DNA from: JANQPA01 sp964628385
GTDB taxonomy: Bacteria > Bacteroidota > Bacteroidia > Chitinophagales > Saprospiraceae
Length of the DNA stretch: 47,581 nt
NCBI GenBank assembly: GCA_964628385.1
Contig: CAZVOD010000026.1
Span: 1 to 47,581 of the forward strand
Reading direction: 5' to 3'
Shown: positions 35,886-46,800 of the stretch, one piece after another
Layout of the letters: every line of letters begins with the position of its first letter
Position numbering within the stretch: the first letter of the stretch is position 1
Position numbers and translations under genes: made by a program
Notes under the pieces: model-generated
What the model was told of the DNA's origin: nothing
Seen by the model: only the letters and a program-made list of their open reading frames with translations
Database searches by the model: none

Positions 35886-37904
35886 ATGAGAATACGCTTA
35901 TTCTTTTTATTGACCTTATTGATGGTTCAACCGCTTAGTAGCCAGGTTTCTGGCAAACTAGAGCTGACGGATATTTTCAATATGGAGTACGTTTCCGATC
36001 CTCAAATATCACCTGACGGCAGCCAAGTTGTGTATGTCCGAAACTTTAAGGACATCATGACCGATCGTAATTTGTCTAACCTATGGATAGTCAATTTTGA
36101 TGGTAGCGAGCATTATCCACTAACTACCGGCAATCAAAATGATTTCGCACCCCGCTGGTCTCCAGACGGTACAAAGTTAATCTACAAATCCAATAAAGGG
36201 GGAAGTACCCAATTGTATTTACACTGGATGAATAGCGGTGCAGAAGCCAAGATCAGTAATGTTACGCAATCACCGGGCAGCGCTGTGTGGTCTCCAGACG
36301 GGCAACACCTGGCCTTTACTATGTTTGTACCTAAATCTGATCCGGCACCTTTCAAACTACCTGCAAAACCAAGCGGTGCCAACTGGAATACACCGCCAAT
36401 TTATATCGATGACCTGAAGTACCGCTCCGATGGCTCCGGATATGCCCGGCCCGGTAATCGTCAGCTATTTACCCTATCTGTGGATGGTGGTACGCCACGA
36501 CAATTGACGGATACGCCTTACAATCATGGTACACCAGTATGGACAAAGGATGGAGATGCTTTACTATTCGGTGCTAACCTGAGAGAAAATGCAGAGAGAG
36601 AACCCGCCAATTCTGAGATCTATCGCCTGGACCTTAAAACGCTTGAGATAACAACCCTTACTGATCGGGAAGGCCCCGATGGCAACCCTACCCTTTCTCC
36701 GGATGGCAACAAAATTGCCTATACCGGTTATGACGATAAATATTTGGGATATCAGCAATCCAGGCTTTATGTAATGGATGCTGATGGTAGCGATGCGAAG
36801 CTTATTTCCGGTAAACTTGACCGTTCTGTCAGAAATATCCACTGGGCGGCTAATGGTAAAAGTATTTACTTTCAATACGATGATGAAGGCAATACCAGGC
36901 TGGCCAGTATCTCAATGGATGGAAAGGTGACTGATCTGGTGGAGAACCTAGGCGGCCTCTCCCTTGGACGTCCTTACAGTGGAGGTACTTTTTCTATTAC
37001 ACCAGACGGTAAATATGCTTTCACACTGGGTACGACTGCCCACCCGGCTGATCTTGCTGTAGGTTCTAACGGAAACAGCAGCAGACTTACGGAGTTAAAT
37101 GCTGATTTATTCTCTCACAAACAAATTGGAGCAGTGGAAGAAATCTGGTTTGAATCTTCCTATGATCAAAGAAGAATTCAGGGTTGGATTTGTAAACCGC
37201 CGGGATTTGACTCCAATAAAAAATATCCACTATTGCTGGAAATACACGGTGGTCCATTTTCTAATTATGGCAGTCGTTTTTCAGCAGAGGTTCAGCTGTA
37301 TGCCGCCGCCGGTTATGTGGTGTTATATACCAATCCACGGGGAAGTACCAGTTATGGTGCTGAGTTTGGCAATTTGATCCATCATAATTATCCTAGTGAA
37401 GACTACGATGATATGATGTCAGGTGTAGATGCTGTTATTGAAAAGGGATATATTGATGAAGATCAGCTGTACATTACCGGTGGCAGTGGTGGTGGCGTAC
37501 TCACCGCCTGGACCATTAGCAAGACCGATCGCTTCAGGGCAGCTGTAGTAGCCAAGCCTGTTATCAATTGGTACAGTTTTGTGCTTTATGCGGATAATCC
37601 AGCTTTTTTCTATAAATACTGGTTCCCGGGTTATCCATGGGAAAACCTGGAACACTATATGGAGCGTTCTCCTATTCATCATATTGGCAGTGTTAATACA
37701 CCTACCATGTTACTAACTGGCGAATCGGATTTCAGAACTCCCATTCCGGAAAGTGAACAGTACTATGCCGCTTTGAAGCTTAGAGGTGTAGATGCTGCGA
37801 TGGCCAGAATTCCTGGTGCCTCTCACGGTATTGCCGCAAGGCCAAGTAATTTGATTGCCAAGGTAGCTTATATTTTGGGGTGGTTTGAAAAATATAAAGA
37901 GTAA
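35886..37904 (+). CDS. Secreted S9 family (prolyl oligopeptidase/acylaminoacyl-peptidase-like) serine peptidase
   Basis: A 672-aa protein. The signal peptide is about 1-19 (MRIRLFFLLTLLMVQPLSS). Residues ~25-400 are a TolB/WD40-like beta-propeller with repeated SPDG motifs (ISPDGSQVVYV, WSPDGTKL, LSPDGNKIAYT). The C-terminal ~260 residues are an alpha/beta-hydrolase domain with LLEIHGGPFSNYG, nucleophile S534 in GGSGGG, acid D615 in GESDFRTP and base H647 in GASHG. It cleaves short peptides in the periplasm or outside the cell, probably for peptide nutrition. It is monocistronic and convergent with an outer-membrane protein gene. Confidence 0.92.
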   Translation: MRIRLFFLLTLLMVQPLSSQVSGKLELTDIFNMEYVSDPQISPDGSQVVYVRNFKDIMTDRNLSNLWIVNFDGSEHYPLTTGNQNDFAPRWSPDGTKLIYKSNKGGSTQLYLHWMNSGAEAKISNVTQSPGSAVWSPDGQHLAFTMFVPKSDPAPFKLPAKPSGANWNTPPIYIDDLKYRSDGSGYARPGNRQLFTLSVDGGTPRQLTDTPYNHGTPVWTKDGDALLFGANLRENAEREPANSEIYRLDLKTLEITTLTDREGPDGNPTLSPDGNKIAYTGYDDKYLGYQQSRLYVMDADGSDAKLISGKLDRSVRNIHWAANGKSIYFQYDDEGNTRLASISMDGKVTDLVENLGGLSLGRPYSGGTFSITPDGKYAFTLGTTAHPADLAVGSNGNSSRLTELNADLFSHKQIGAVEEIWFESSYDQRRIQGWICKPPGFDSNKKYPLLLEIHGGPFSNYGSRFSAEVQLYAAAGYVVLYTNPRGSTSYGAEFGNLIHHNYPSEDYDDMMSGVDAVIEKGYIDEDQLYITGGSGGGVLTAWTISKTDRFRAAVVAKPVINWYSFVLYADNPAFFYKYWFPGYPWENLEHYMERSPIHHIGSVNTPTMLLTGESDFRTPIPESEQYYAALKLRGVDAAMARIPGASHGIAARPSNLIAKVAYILGWFEKYKE

Positions 37905-37949
37905 GCCATACAGGGCTGAGTGATTTGCTATACCCAACCGCAAAACAGC

Positions 37950-38612
37950 TTATTGGCTAATCGGAAGGAAAAAGCCTAAATTAAAGCTTTTTCCTTCATT
38001 ATAAATAGAGTCTTCAGTCAGTTGATTGATGTCTGTTAACCCCAAATAATATCGGAACTCTATAAATATTTTCTTATTTCTTGTAATCTCTTTCTCTAGG
38101 CCAATTCCCAGGCTCAGGCCAAAATCCCACTGGCCCAGGCCAAGTTCATTGAGCTCAAAAGTTTCATTGACTACTGATTTATCTTCGCTCACCAAAGTAG
38201 AATAGACAGCGGCAGCCCGGCCGATTTTTGGCCCTAGTAGCGCATACATATTCGCACCAGGTATTTCCAGCTTCGCTTTCATTAAAATAGGCAGATAAAA
38301 ATAGGAGATAACTGGCCTGATGAAATCTCTTTCGGCGGGCAAAAGTTGTATTATATCCAGGTTCTCTCGCTTAATATAAACGAATTCAGCTTGCCAGGAG
38401 AGCCAATCATTGTCTTGAATTTCTACCATGAGTGCTACCCTGAAATCCACTTGCTCGTATAAATCTGCACCGGCACTCAAGCCCAGATGGTTTTGTGCAA
38501 AAGCTCGTTCAGGCATTGCCAGAAAGCAACAAAAGAGAAAGAGGAAGACCGCGCTACCTGAATAAGAGCCAGCGGGGAGTCGGCATACAAAGATAATTTG
38601 GGTCAATTTCAT
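37950..38612 (-). CDS. Outer-membrane beta-barrel protein
   Basis: A 220-aa protein with a signal peptide ending near ERAFAQ (about residues 1-39). Amphipathic strands follow, each ending in aromatic residues (FRVALMVEIQD, WLSWQAEFVYIKRE, YFYLPILMKAKLEI, MYALLGPKIGRAA, WDFGLSLGIGLEKEI, KIFIEFRYYLGLTDI, KSFNLGFFLPIS). This is the pattern of the OMP_b-brl_2/PorT-like eight-stranded barrels common in Bacteroidota. The C-terminal strand is in place, so the gene is complete. The last codons include an 11-bp inverted repeat (37965-37996). Function beyond a membrane barrel is unknown. Confidence 0.82.
   Translation of the reverse strand: MKLTQIIFVCRLPAGSYSGSAVFLFLFCCFLAMPERAFAQNHLGLSAGADLYEQVDFRVALMVEIQDNDWLSWQAEFVYIKRENLDIIQLLPAERDFIRPVISYFYLPILMKAKLEIPGANMYALLGPKIGRAAAVYSTLVSEDKSVVNETFELNELGLGQWDFGLSLGIGLEKEITRNKKIFIEFRYYLGLTDINQLTEDSIYNEGKSFNLGFFLPISQ
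37965..37996. terminator. Terminator-like inverted repeat inside the beta-barrel gene 3' end
   Basis: AAGGAAAAAGC (37965-37975) and GCTTTTTCCTT (37986-37996) are perfect reverse complements around a 10-nt loop. The repeat lies within the final ~15 codons of the minus-strand barrel gene and 61 bp after the S9 peptidase stop. It could terminate the + transcript. Confidence 0.45.
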
Positions 38613-38690
38613 GAGTAGTCAAATCGGCTTCTGAGAAGTGGTTATCTAATACATTTTCAGAACGCGAAAACCCCAGGTCTATTATTCAGT

Positions 38691-38990
38691 TTAGAAGTTT
38701 TTACATTTGATGATCTCCAATATAGTAACCTCTTTGAAGTGTTCATTGATCGTAAACATAATTTTGTACTGCCATACCACAGCGTGGTGATATTGCCCTT
38801 TTTTGAGGGTTTGGCCTTCGGCCGGAAATGAGTGGGGTGCCTCAGCCAGTTCTTTTGTCTTGTTGATTATATTTTCCTTTATCTTTTGAGCATAACTGGG
38901 CGATGTCTTCTCACTTAGATAATCATAAATTGTACTCAGCTTGTTCTGAGCGCGCTTACTAAATACTACCTGATAAGTATTAAAAGACAT
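38691..38990 (-). CDS. ParE/RelE-superfamily toxin-like protein
   Basis: A 99-aa protein with the compact RelE/ParE fold pattern: YQVVFSKRAQNKLSTIYDYLSEKTSPSYAQKIKENI in the N-terminal helices, then HSFPAEGQTLKKGQYHHAVVWQYKIMFTINEHFKEVTILEI in the beta-sheet, the conserved W/Y-R/K-I-x-F strand of the family. Such toxins inhibit gyrase (ParE) or cut mRNA on ribosomes (RelE); which applies here cannot be told. No antitoxin gene with a normal start is visible on either side. Upstream there is only a 55-codon open frame without ATG (38966-39130, minus), overlapping the toxin start and reading LDEYETYPIKELYCLYDIAS. It may be an orphan or decayed module. Confidence 0.8.
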   Translation of the reverse strand: MSFNTYQVVFSKRAQNKLSTIYDYLSEKTSPSYAQKIKENIINKTKELAEAPHSFPAEGQTLKKGQYHHAVVWQYKIMFTINEHFKEVTILEIIKCKNF

Positions 38991-39167
38991 TGAACTTGTT
39001 TTTTGGGTATTAAATAGTCATGATTATTTTCTGTATGTAAAGAATAGGCTATACGACAATAGCTTGCGATGTCATATAAACAATACAATTCTTTGATAGG
39101 GTAAGTTTCATATTCATCTAAGCATTTTGATTAATTTATGTTTTTCATCATCAAAAAAGATAAAGAA

Positions 39168-40241
39168 TCAGTCTATATGGAAAGCTATAGTTTTCAATGA
39201 CTTTAAAGTAGTACCGCCACCGTAATTCTGTGTCAGTATAAACTCTTCTGCCCCAGGTGTTTCAAAAACCTCTTTCATGTTTTTTATTGCTCCGTACGGT
39301 ACTTTAGCCTCCAGCAGTTTTTTAGCGACTTCAGACCTATCATATTTCATAAAAAACGGTGCGAGGCAAGCTTGCAAAGCCTCCCTGTTAGAAACTCTTT
39401 TAAAATTTTCTGAGAAACGCTCATCATCCGGTAACGAGTGCGCTTCCAGCGTGATGCATAATTGCTGGAATTGTTTTTCTGTACCTGCCGCTACCAGTAT
39501 TTTCTTATCATCTTTACAATTAAAAATATCACCGTAGGGCGCAATATTAGGATGCGCCGTCCCCATTGGTTGTGGTATAAATCCGGTATTTAACCAGTTG
39601 GAAGCCTGATTGGCCAGAGAACTTACTGCCGCTCCCAGCAGTGATGTACTTACCAAAGCGCCCTTTCCGGTTTGTTGCTTTTTTAATAATGCCAACAATA
39701 TTCCCTCTTTGAGCTGATGAGCCGCCAGCAGATCAATCAAGGCCACCGGCATCTTGGCAGGAGCTTCACCAGGATGCCCTGTCATATACAAAAACCCGGC
39801 CTCAGCCTGCAACACCACATCAAAGGCAGGCCGATCAATACCCCGGGCAAATGCGTAAAGTTGAGCATAAACCACTGCAGGATTGATTTGCCGAATCTGC
39901 TCATAAGCGAATCCTAGCTTTTGAGCAGAAGCCTCTTTAAAATTACTGATCACAATGTCTGCATCTTTCAAAAGGCTTATCGCGTAGTCTTTATCTTCCC
40001 GCTGCTTTAAGTCCAAAAGCAAGCGCTCCTTCCCCCAGTTAATACTGGCATAATAGGCAGAAATGTCAGATGCTGATTTTTCATCGGGTAATTTCCAACG
40101 CCGTGTGACATCCCCACCCGTCGTTTTATTCTCAATTTTAATGACCCTGGCTCCCAACTCCGCAAAAAACTGACCAACCGCAGGCCCCGCCAGTACACTC
40201 GCTAACTCAACAACCGTATACTCATTAAAGATTTTATCCAT
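39168..40241 (-). CDS. CaiB/BaiF (class III) CoA-transferase family protein
   Basis: A 357-aa cytoplasmic enzyme that moves CoA between carboxylic acids. The N-terminal VVELASVLAGPAVGQFFAELGARVIKIE is diagnostic of the family. The catalytic aspartate is D141 in FDVVLQAEAGFLYMTG. MPVALIDLLAAHQLKEGILLALL is the usual dimer-interlock segment. Length is slightly below the ~380-400 aa typical of the family; the C-terminus is short but complete-looking. Substrate is unknown. It seems monocistronic. Confidence 0.9.
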   Translation of the reverse strand: MDKIFNEYTVVELASVLAGPAVGQFFAELGARVIKIENKTTGGDVTRRWKLPDEKSASDISAYYASINWGKERLLLDLKQREDKDYAISLLKDADIVISNFKEASAQKLGFAYEQIRQINPAVVYAQLYAFARGIDRPAFDVVLQAEAGFLYMTGHPGEAPAKMPVALIDLLAAHQLKEGILLALLKKQQTGKGALVSTSLLGAAVSSLANQASNWLNTGFIPQPMGTAHPNIAPYGDIFNCKDDKKILVAAGTEKQFQQLCITLEAHSLPDDERFSENFKRVSNREALQACLAPFFMKYDRSEVAKKLLEAKVPYGAIKNMKEVFETPGAEEFILTQNYGGGTTLKSLKTIAFHID

Positions 40242-40390
40242 ATTTCCAGTAGGTTCTGAAATTTTTACCCAGAATTTTAAATTTTTCCTTTTAATCGTTC
40301 TTTGTCAGCTAAAAATAAAAAACTATCTTTGGGAAGCTATTCGAGATAAAAGAAATATAATCCCTTATAAATTTTTAAATACATAATTCC

Positions 40391-40468
40391 ATGAACTACA
40401 AAAAAACACTCTCTGATGGCAGAAGCGGTACACGATCGATTAAAACTTTGAAATCCGAACCGCCGTAG
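40391..40468 (+). CDS. Possible 25-aa small ORF before a terminator-like hairpin
   Basis: ATG 40391 to TAG 40468 encodes a basic, Ser/Thr/Lys-rich peptide beginning MNYKKTLSDGRSGTRSIKTL. It is the only short ORF that could explain the terminator-like hairpin 48 bp downstream. It could be a leader peptide or an untranslated RNA. There is no homology evidence. Confidence 0.2.
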   Translation: MNYKKTLSDGRSGTRSIKTLKSEPP

Positions 40469-40515
40469 ATAGCCATTAAAAGCTCTAAACTGAATAGATG
40501 TAACAGTATCTGTTC

Positions 40516-40552
40516 AAAAGATGAGAAAAGCCTTAGGCTTTCCTCATCTTTT
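40516..40552. terminator. Strong terminator-like stem-loop in a gene-free region
   Basis: AAAAGATGAG (40516-40525) pairs with CTCATCTTTT (40543-40552). A single A-C mismatch then leads to an inner 6-bp stem AAAGCC/GGCTTT with a TTA loop. The outer T-run TTTT makes it plausible on the + strand, and the symmetric A-run makes it plausible on the minus strand. Neither flanking gene ends here. Confidence 0.65.
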
Positions 40553-40601
40553 ACTAACTTTATCATGTCAATTTACAGGCCTAGCCTGCCAACTTACCAA
40601 G

Positions 40602-40620
40602 TAACCTTATTTATCACGAG
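40602..40620. repeat. 19-bp motif, copy 2
   Basis: TAACCTTATTTATCACGAG differs at one base from 16479-16497. In both places the minus-strand reading is followed by a strong stem-loop (at 7 nt there, at 50 nt here). Confidence 0.5.
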
Positions 40621-40845
40621 AATTTTGCTTTAATTACAGCAGAAATCTATATCTGCTTTGATTATGCAAAGGTAAAATTTTACCGATCAGTTATCGGTTT
40701 TGTCAGCCCGAAGGCCTACCAGCAGTGCTGAAGTGCCCTCTATGGCTGCCCAATATCATATTATGAAAGCTTTAATCACAAGAGTGATTTGGGCTCACTC
40801 GTATTTTACCAAAAAGCAATTTGTACATCAAATCATTCTCGTGAG

Positions 40846-43800
40846 ATGAAAAAGATATTATATTTAATTCTAGGGTTGTTAATCCCTTACTTGAGTTCAG
40901 CTCAATGTACTATCACTTGTAAGGCTACAACTCCTACCATCAATCTTACCGGGTCCTCGTTGTTGACCAATGCAAACGTGTTTGCTGATATCTCCGGAAG
41001 TGGTTGTAGCTTCTCTCCTGCCAGTGTTCTAGTGGATTGTGATACAGAAACTGTAACACTGATGGCTTCCGATGGAACCGAACAAACGTGTAGTGTAAAT
41101 ATTGTTGATACCGATACGCCATCTATCATTTGTCAGGATATTGAAGTGACAATAACTGGCAACAATATCCAGGTTGATGCCACTGAATTAGTTAGTAGCG
41201 TTACAGACAACTGCGGAGTGGACATCAATGATGCTGTATTCCAAACTGGACCTTCAAGCACGGCTCCCTCATTAACCTTCGATTGTGGTGATGCCGGAGA
41301 CAATTCAGTAACCCTTGAAATAGCAGATGAAAGTGGTAATGTAAGTACCTGTACTCAAAATGTGAATGTGAGCTTTTTCACTTGCCAGGATATTACCGTA
41401 GATCTCAATAGTTCAGGAAATGTAACCGTTAATACCAGCCAGCTAATTACCAACCGAGCTAATTGTGTCTTCAACTTTACTGATGCTGACTTCACATCAA
41501 CCGGAGATTCTGAAATTTCATTTGATTGTGATGATTTGGGTGATAATACCGTCACTCTTAGCCTGAATGCCGGAGGAGCCACAGATGAATGTACACAAAC
41601 CATAACTGTAGAAGATAATACAGCCCCCAATATTCAATGCGTCAACAATTCTACTACGATTCCTTTGGATAGTGACGGTGAAATAAAGCCGGAAGTTTTG
41701 GATAATGGATCAACGGATAACTGTGGGATGGTTACCTTTTCTACGGATATTATGCTTGATTGTGATGATGCAGGTAATCAGGTAGTGGTTACGCTGACCG
41801 CCGATGATGGCAATGGAAACACTTCTCAGTGTACGAGAACCATTGAGGTTGTTGATAACATAGCTCCCACCATGAATTGTAGAAGTAATGTGAATGTAGA
41901 ATTGATGGATAACGGTGTAGTTGAAATTAATGACCCACAGGCTGTTCTCGATAATGGTACTACAGATAATTGTACAAGTACAGATAATTTGATTTTTACA
42001 GCTACGCCCAATTTTTTTGATTGTAGCAATATTAATAGCAGTAGAACTGTACAGCTGACGGTTACGGATGAATCTAATAACCAGGGAATTTGTTCTGTCA
42101 GTGTGACAGCCGTAGATAAAGGCAATCCCATTGCTCGTTGTAAGACGGGATTCCCATTAGTTTTGGATGGTAACAGCTCTGCTTCGATAAATATTAGTGA
42201 CCTTAATAATGGTTCTTTTGATGCTTGTACTGCTGTGTCGCTAAGTGCTTCCCAAACAGAATTTGATTGCAGCGATATAGGTGATACAGAGGTTACCCTC
42301 ATGGTAACTGACCAATTTGGCAATTCCAGTCAATGTTCAACTACTTTTAATGTTTCTGAAAATATCCCACCCGTAGCAGATTGTAAATCTTCTGTGAGAA
42401 TATTCATTGGTTCTGACGGAACGGCAACGCTGACTCCCGAAATACTCAACCGCAACAGTACGGATAATTGTGGAGCCATGGGTTTGAATTTCAGTGTTTC
42501 AAAAAGCATATTTACCTGCGCTGATATAGGCACAGTTAACAACCAGATTACCCTAACTGTTACGGACGGATCGGGGAATACGGATCAGTGTACAGGTTTT
42601 GTAAATGTTGCTATCAGTGAAACGCCCACTGCCGTTTGTGAAGATGTTACGGTAGAACTGGATCAATCTGGCAACGCAACTTTATTACCATCCCAGGTTA
42701 ATGGGACGATTAATGATTGTGGCCTTTCTGAACTTTCTTTATCACAAGACAGGTTTGACTGCTCCGACCTTGGAAACAATATGGTGACCCTGCAGGTAAA
42801 CGGATCAGTTAGCTCAGATCAGTGTACTGCCAATGTGAATGTCGTTGATAATTTATCGCCCAATGTTCTTTGTAAAGCCTCTTTCACAGTGGGGCTGTCG
42901 GGCGGAACTGCCACCATCACGCCCGAAAATCTAGATAATGGTAGTACAGATAACTGTGATGCGGTAACGCTTACGGCAAGCCAAACTACGTTTGACTGTG
43001 ACGATGCCGGAATGGTACCTGTTACCCTCACCGGTAGGGATGCTTCGGGTAATGAAGCAAGTTGTATTACCACTGTGATAGTAGTAGATACAGAAGCGCC
43101 TACTGTAAATTGTGTAACTACGCCGGTTGAACTCACTTTGTCAGGCACGAATTCGATCATCAGGATTAATCCCGATGATTTGGATGGAGGTTCTACTGAC
43201 AATTGTGACAACCTGGAATTGACAACCACACCGGTCAATCTTAATTGCTCTAATATAGGTTCCAATACGGTAACCCTTATAGCAACTGACGTAAGTAATA
43301 ACACCTCCACTTGTACAGCAACGGTCATTTTGACTGATAATACCACTCCTGTTGCTGATTGTGAAAGTATAACGGTACAGCTTGATGAAACAGGCAGTAT
43401 CACAGTGGATGGTTCATTACTCGGAGGAAACTCTGTAGACAATTGTATTTCAAATGCTACATTCACCCTGAATCAAAATATATTTGATTGCTCGGACATT
43501 GGTGCGCCCATCCCGGTAGAACTGACAGTTACTGATCCCAGTAACAATTCAGATACAGACGATACGGACTGTACAATCACAGTAGTAGATGCGACGAGAC
43601 CAACTGCCAGATGTAAAACTTCGGCTGTTCAGGTTTTTCTTGATGAGACGGGCATGGCTACCCTGGACCCTGCCAGTTTAGATAATGGGTCGACTGATAA
43701 CTGTACAACCACTGGTGATTTGAACTTTACGGCCTCACCAAGTACTTTTGATTGTGAAAGTGAAGGTAGTACATTTAGTGTAACGCTTACGGTAACCGAT

Positions 43801-46800
43801 AATAGTGGAAATAGCAGAAATTGTCTGGGGCAGGTGAGAGTTGTTGACGATCGCCCTCCCATGGCGGTCTGTAATGACATAACCATTTCTCTAAATCAAA
43901 ATGGAGAAAAAATCCTTGCCGGTTCGGAACTCAATAATGGTAGTACAGATAATTGCGGGATATCAAACCTGAGAACCAGTCCTAACTTTTTTACCTGTAG
44001 CGACATAGGAGCTCCGGTACCTACCACACTCACGGTAACAGATGTCAATGGGAATGTGGCAGAAGTGCAGTGTAATGTCACAATAATAGATGACCTTCCT
44101 CCTGTACCAGTCTGTTTGGATGTATCGGTCGAGTTCTTTGGTGGCCAGGCTTCTATCACTGCCGAACAAGTAGATGGCGGATCAACGGATAACTGCGAGA
44201 TACAAAGTATTTCTGTTTCCCCTGAAGATTTCACCCTGGACAATAGCGGTCAGAACACATACACCCTCACTGTTACTGATATTTATGATAATGTGGCTAC
44301 CTGTAATGGTACGGTAACCGTGGGAGATGTTGTTGATCCCAAAGCTTTTTGTAAAAATGCGACCATATTCCTTGACAATAATGGTGAAGTAACACTGGAG
44401 CCTGAAACGGTGGATGACCTTTCTTTTGACCGAAATGGTATAGCAGAGAGGAGTGTTTCTCCCGATATGTTTAATTGTGATGATGTAGGAATCAACGTGT
44501 ATACCCTAACGGTAAAAGACCCCAGTAATAACGAAGCTTCTTGTCAGGGGTTGATTGAAGTAAAAGATACCACTGCTCCGATCGCTAATTGTAGCGATCC
44601 AGACATTACCTTAGATGTGATCTCGGGTACTTTTGCGATTACGCCCGATGTGCTGGACGATAATTCCACTGATAATTGCTCCATTGCCAACAGGACAGTG
44701 GATGTTCCGATGGTAGGTTGTGATGATTTAGGTGAAAATATGATCACGCTAACCCTCACCGATGTAAACGGTAACAGCTCAAGCTGCATCAGCACAGTTA
44801 CGGTTATGGATGAGACCAGTCCAAGCGCTAGTTGTCAGGACATTACAATACAGCTCAACGAAGACGGAGCAGTCAATATTGAAGGGGAAGACCTTGATAA
44901 CGGTTCTTTTGATAATTGTACGCCTATCTTTAGCTTATCTCAAAGTGTTTTTGACTGTAATAATGTAGGAAATAATCTGGTAACGCTTACGGTCTCTGAT
45001 GAAGCAGGTAATTCAAGCACTGATATGTGTAATTTAACAGTAGAAGATGATATAGCCCCGAATATGATTTGTGCTAACCCGACTGTGGAGCTGAATGATG
45101 ATGGTACCGTAACGATCACGCCAGATGAGGTAGACGGTGGCTCCTCTGATGCCTGCGGAATTGCCGATAAAAGTATCGACATCGATGCATTTGGTTGTGA
45201 TAATACTGGTCTCAATACAGTCACCCTTACTGTTACTGATAATAATGGAAATGTAAACACTTGCGAGTCATCTGTAAATATCGTAGATGTGACCAATCCT
45301 GTAGCCATTTGTCAGGATATCACCGTAGAACTCGATGCAAACGGAATGGTCTCCATAACAGAAGATCAAATTGACGACGGCTCTGATGATGCCTGTGGTG
45401 TGACACTGGAATTATTCCCCTATGAATTTGACTGCTCAAACGTAGGCCCTAATCGGGTACAATTGAAGGTGACGGACCCAAGTGGCAACTCGAGTTCTTG
45501 TTTTGCCCATGTAGAAGTACAAGATAATATTGAGGCTACTCCTTTGTGTACTGACATTACTATTCAATTGGATGGTAATGGAAAATCTACCATAGTAGTT
45601 GACGATATTGACAATGGTTCTTTTGACAATTGTGGTATAAAGAACAGAACAGTGAGCCAGACTACTTTTGACTGCGAAAATGTGGGCGAGAATATCGTAA
45701 CCTTACAGCTCACTGATGTCAACGACAATACGTCTTCTTGTACAGCCATAGTAACTGTGGAAGACGATATTGTTCCGATTGCCGTATGTAGAGACCTCAC
45801 TATAGAAGTGGATGAAGGCACTGGTATGGCAGCCATTACGCCTATTATGATCAATGGAGGTTCCAATACCAATTGTAGAAGGCAGGAGCTAATGTTTTCT
45901 CTTGATATTACATCATTTGATTGTTCTAATGTAGGCGAGAACACGGTTGTCATGACAGTCACGGATGTCAATGGGAATTCATCTAATTGTAATTCTACTA
46001 TCACCATTACAGATGAGACAGCTCCCGAAGCTGTTTGTCAGGATATCACAGCACAATTAGATGAAACGGGTAATGTCACCATAACGCCCGATGATGTGGA
46101 TGGAGGCTCCTTCGATGCTTGTGGTATTGATGAAAAAATGATTGATAAGGAGGCTTTCACTTGTGATGATGTGGGAGAAAATACAGTCATTTTAACGGTA
46201 ACGGATCCTAGTGATAATTCTTCGAGCTGTTTGGCCGAAGTAGTAGTAGAAGATAATGTAGCTCCCGAAGCGCTTTGCAATGATGTGACCGTTCAGCTTG
46301 ACGAGGAGGGAGAAGGCTCAACCACGGTAGATGAGCTTGATGGTGGTTCTAATGATGCTTGCGGTATTGCCAGTATACAAGCAGATCAACTGGAATTTGG
46401 ATGTGATGATGTAGGGGATAATGATATAACCTTAACAGTAACTGATGTGAATGGTAATACGTCCACTTGTACTTCAGTAGTAACCGTTGAAGATAATGTA
46501 GCTCCTGAAGCTATTTGTCAGGATATCACCGTAGAGCTGGATGCTATGGGCTTTAAGAGAATTTATCCCGAAGACGTAGACGGGGGTTCTAATGATGCCT
46601 GTGGTATTGCAAGTCTTGAATTAGATATCGATGAATTTGGATGTGATGAGGTTGGCGACAATGAAGTCACCCTTTCCGTTACAGATAATAATGGTAACAG
46701 CTCCTCTTGTATGAGTACAGTAACCGTTGAGGATAATACTCCTCCTCTGGCCATCTGCCGGGATATCACAGCTGAGCTTGATGAAAATGGTGAAGTAACT

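Larger units (their letters stand above)
40242..40845. other. 604-bp region upstream of the HYR giant
   Basis: Bounded by the starts of two divergent genes, so it should hold both promoters. It contains a 25-codon ORF (40391-40468), a strong stem-loop (40516-40552) where no annotated gene ends, a copy of the 19-bp motif (40602-40620), and a small palindrome ACCGAT/ATCGGT (40682-40698). TCACGAGAAT at 40614-40623 is the reverse complement of ATTCTCGTGA at 40834-40843, just before the giant's ATG. Confidence 0.55.

Noticed and set aside
38966..39130. Antitoxin gene upstream of the ParE/RelE-like toxin
   Set aside because: The open frame has no ATG, no DNA-binding or antitoxin motif I recognise, and would need a frameshift to extend; kept only as a possible remnant.
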